This document shows positions 27,179 through 27,928 of a stretch of DNA of 27,928 bases, piece after piece. The stretch is from the NCBI GenBank assembly GCA_037447655.1, contig JBBHKE010000364.1:1-27928 (forward strand). Direction: 5' to 3'. Numbering within the stretch: the stretch's first letter is position 1; the number at the start of each line of letters is the position of its first letter. Made by a program: the position numbers and the translations under genes. Origin of the DNA: Zygnema cylindricum. Taxonomy: Eukaryota; Streptophyta; Zygnematophyceae; Zygnematales; Zygnemataceae. The notes under the pieces were generated by a model. It searched no databases, was not told where the DNA came from, and was given only the letters and a program-made list of their open reading frames with translations.

Positions 27179-27928
27179 GCGTGATTTGTCGTTTTTTAAC
27201 AGGCATTGTTTTGAATCGTACATACATTACCGAGCAAGAATCAAATACCAGACAGGTACAAGACAAGTTGTAAAACACAAAATTGCTATTTAAGGGTGAA
27301 CCTCTATTAGGCGTCGACAGTAATCGTACAAAAACGTTTACTGGTAGAAATATTTCGTTCACTTCTCCATCAGGTCGTGTCAGCAAGGAATCTATCGCGT
27401 ATGTGTTTTTTTCCTATTGGATGGACGTAGGTTCATGTTTTGACAGCGAGCATGTCAAATATTCCAAAAGCGCAATATCTGAACTTGTCTCCGTATAGCC
27501 AACCGCAAAATTAAATTACGTAAATGTACAATTTGTACCTTCGTGCGTTGTCCTTTTTATCGTTTTTTTGTTGTCCGTGTTTCGTCGTGGTGCCGCAAAT
27601 TCCGGATGTCAACGGATGGTGGAGGAGGCCGTCACGGCACATTCTTCGACAAAGATTTTCTCGTGGTTTTCTTTAGGATTTGATTCCCGCTTGTCCAAAG
27701 GGGTGTGGCATATGTTCGAAGGCGCGTGGCGTATGCCACATGTAGGGTTTCTATTAGGGATCGCACGTGACCATTCCACGCGCTAAAATTTTACACGTCC
27801 AGCTTCTAGCTAGTCTCCTCCTGAGGACAGTTGAGGAGAGTCGCTAGGCATTGGACAGAAGGAGCGTTTGCTTCGAAAACACATAATCGGAGGGTTGACG
27901 TTGTCGCCCAAAAGTTTGGAGAATCTTG
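27179..27928 (+). other. right-end interval with unrecognised short open frames
   Basis: Two plus-strand frames are open: 27283-27498 (71 codons, TTG start, containing GRNISFTSPSGRVSKESIAY) and 27568-27786 (72 codons, TTG start). A splice-acceptor-like TTTTTAACAG precedes the first near 27202. Neither has a recognisable domain or a proper start. A perfect 9-bp inverted repeat, TGTGGCATA/TATGCCACA (27704-27712 and 27732-27740), falls within the second. They could be exon pieces or chance. Confidence 0.3.

Noticed and set aside
1-27928. CRISPR array, bacterial operon or prophage
   Set aside because: There are no regularly spaced repeats, and the elements, promoters and repeats are all of eukaryotic type.

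Overview
The window is a eukaryotic, transposon-dominated stretch with no intact host gene that I can identify. Four Ty1/copia-type (Pseudoviridae-like) LTR retrotransposons and an LTR fragment fill about 1-2410 and 3975-23879. The primer-binding site complements the anticodon half of initiator tRNA-Met in a form that, as I recall it, fits plants better than animals. The LTRs carry G-box and GTAC-core motifs. Together these suggest a green-lineage (plant or charophyte/alga) genome; I cannot name a species.

Layout, left to right. (1) 1-2024, minus strand: the 5' end of a copia element (E1) with a gag frame open from its start codon to the window edge, and a complete 5' LTR. It sits inside an LTR of another element, whose plus-strand 3' part is 2025-2410. 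(2) 2411-3974: AT-rich non-coding DNA with two inverted copies of a ~100-bp palindromic repeat and other hairpins. (3) 3975-9805, plus: an old, heavily mutated copia copy (E2) with a 5' LTR lacking its first ~390 bp and a full 3' LTR. (4) 9806-11068: a broken, unrecognised coding sequence, whose probable continuation is at 23887-23990. (5) 11069-23879, plus: copia element E3, which landed in that coding sequence. E3 is itself split by (6) 16405-22873, minus: copia element E4, complete with both LTRs and a perfect 5-bp target duplication (AAAAT). (7) 23991-27928: AT-rich DNA with three hAT-like MITEs (one nested in another, each with an 8-bp target duplication) and a few unrecognised short open frames.

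The copia copies share one design: TGTTGAAA...(T)TKCA LTRs of about 0.9-1.1 kb, a U3 with G-box, GTAC cluster, CCAAT and TATA-like box, two small hairpins in the presumed R/U5, a half-tRNA primer site directly after the LTR, a gag-protease-integrase-RT-RNase H frame, and a polypurine tract (AAGGRGAG) touching the 3' LTR. The expected gag start codon is the ATG inside the primer-binding site. LTR end sequences split them into two subgroups: E1/E2 (ending TTTCA) and E3/E4 plus the 2025-2410 fragment (ending TTGCA). E4 is the youngest complete copy but carries three in-frame stops and a frameshift; E2 and E3 are more decayed. The nesting order is host-like coding sequence, then E3, then E4.
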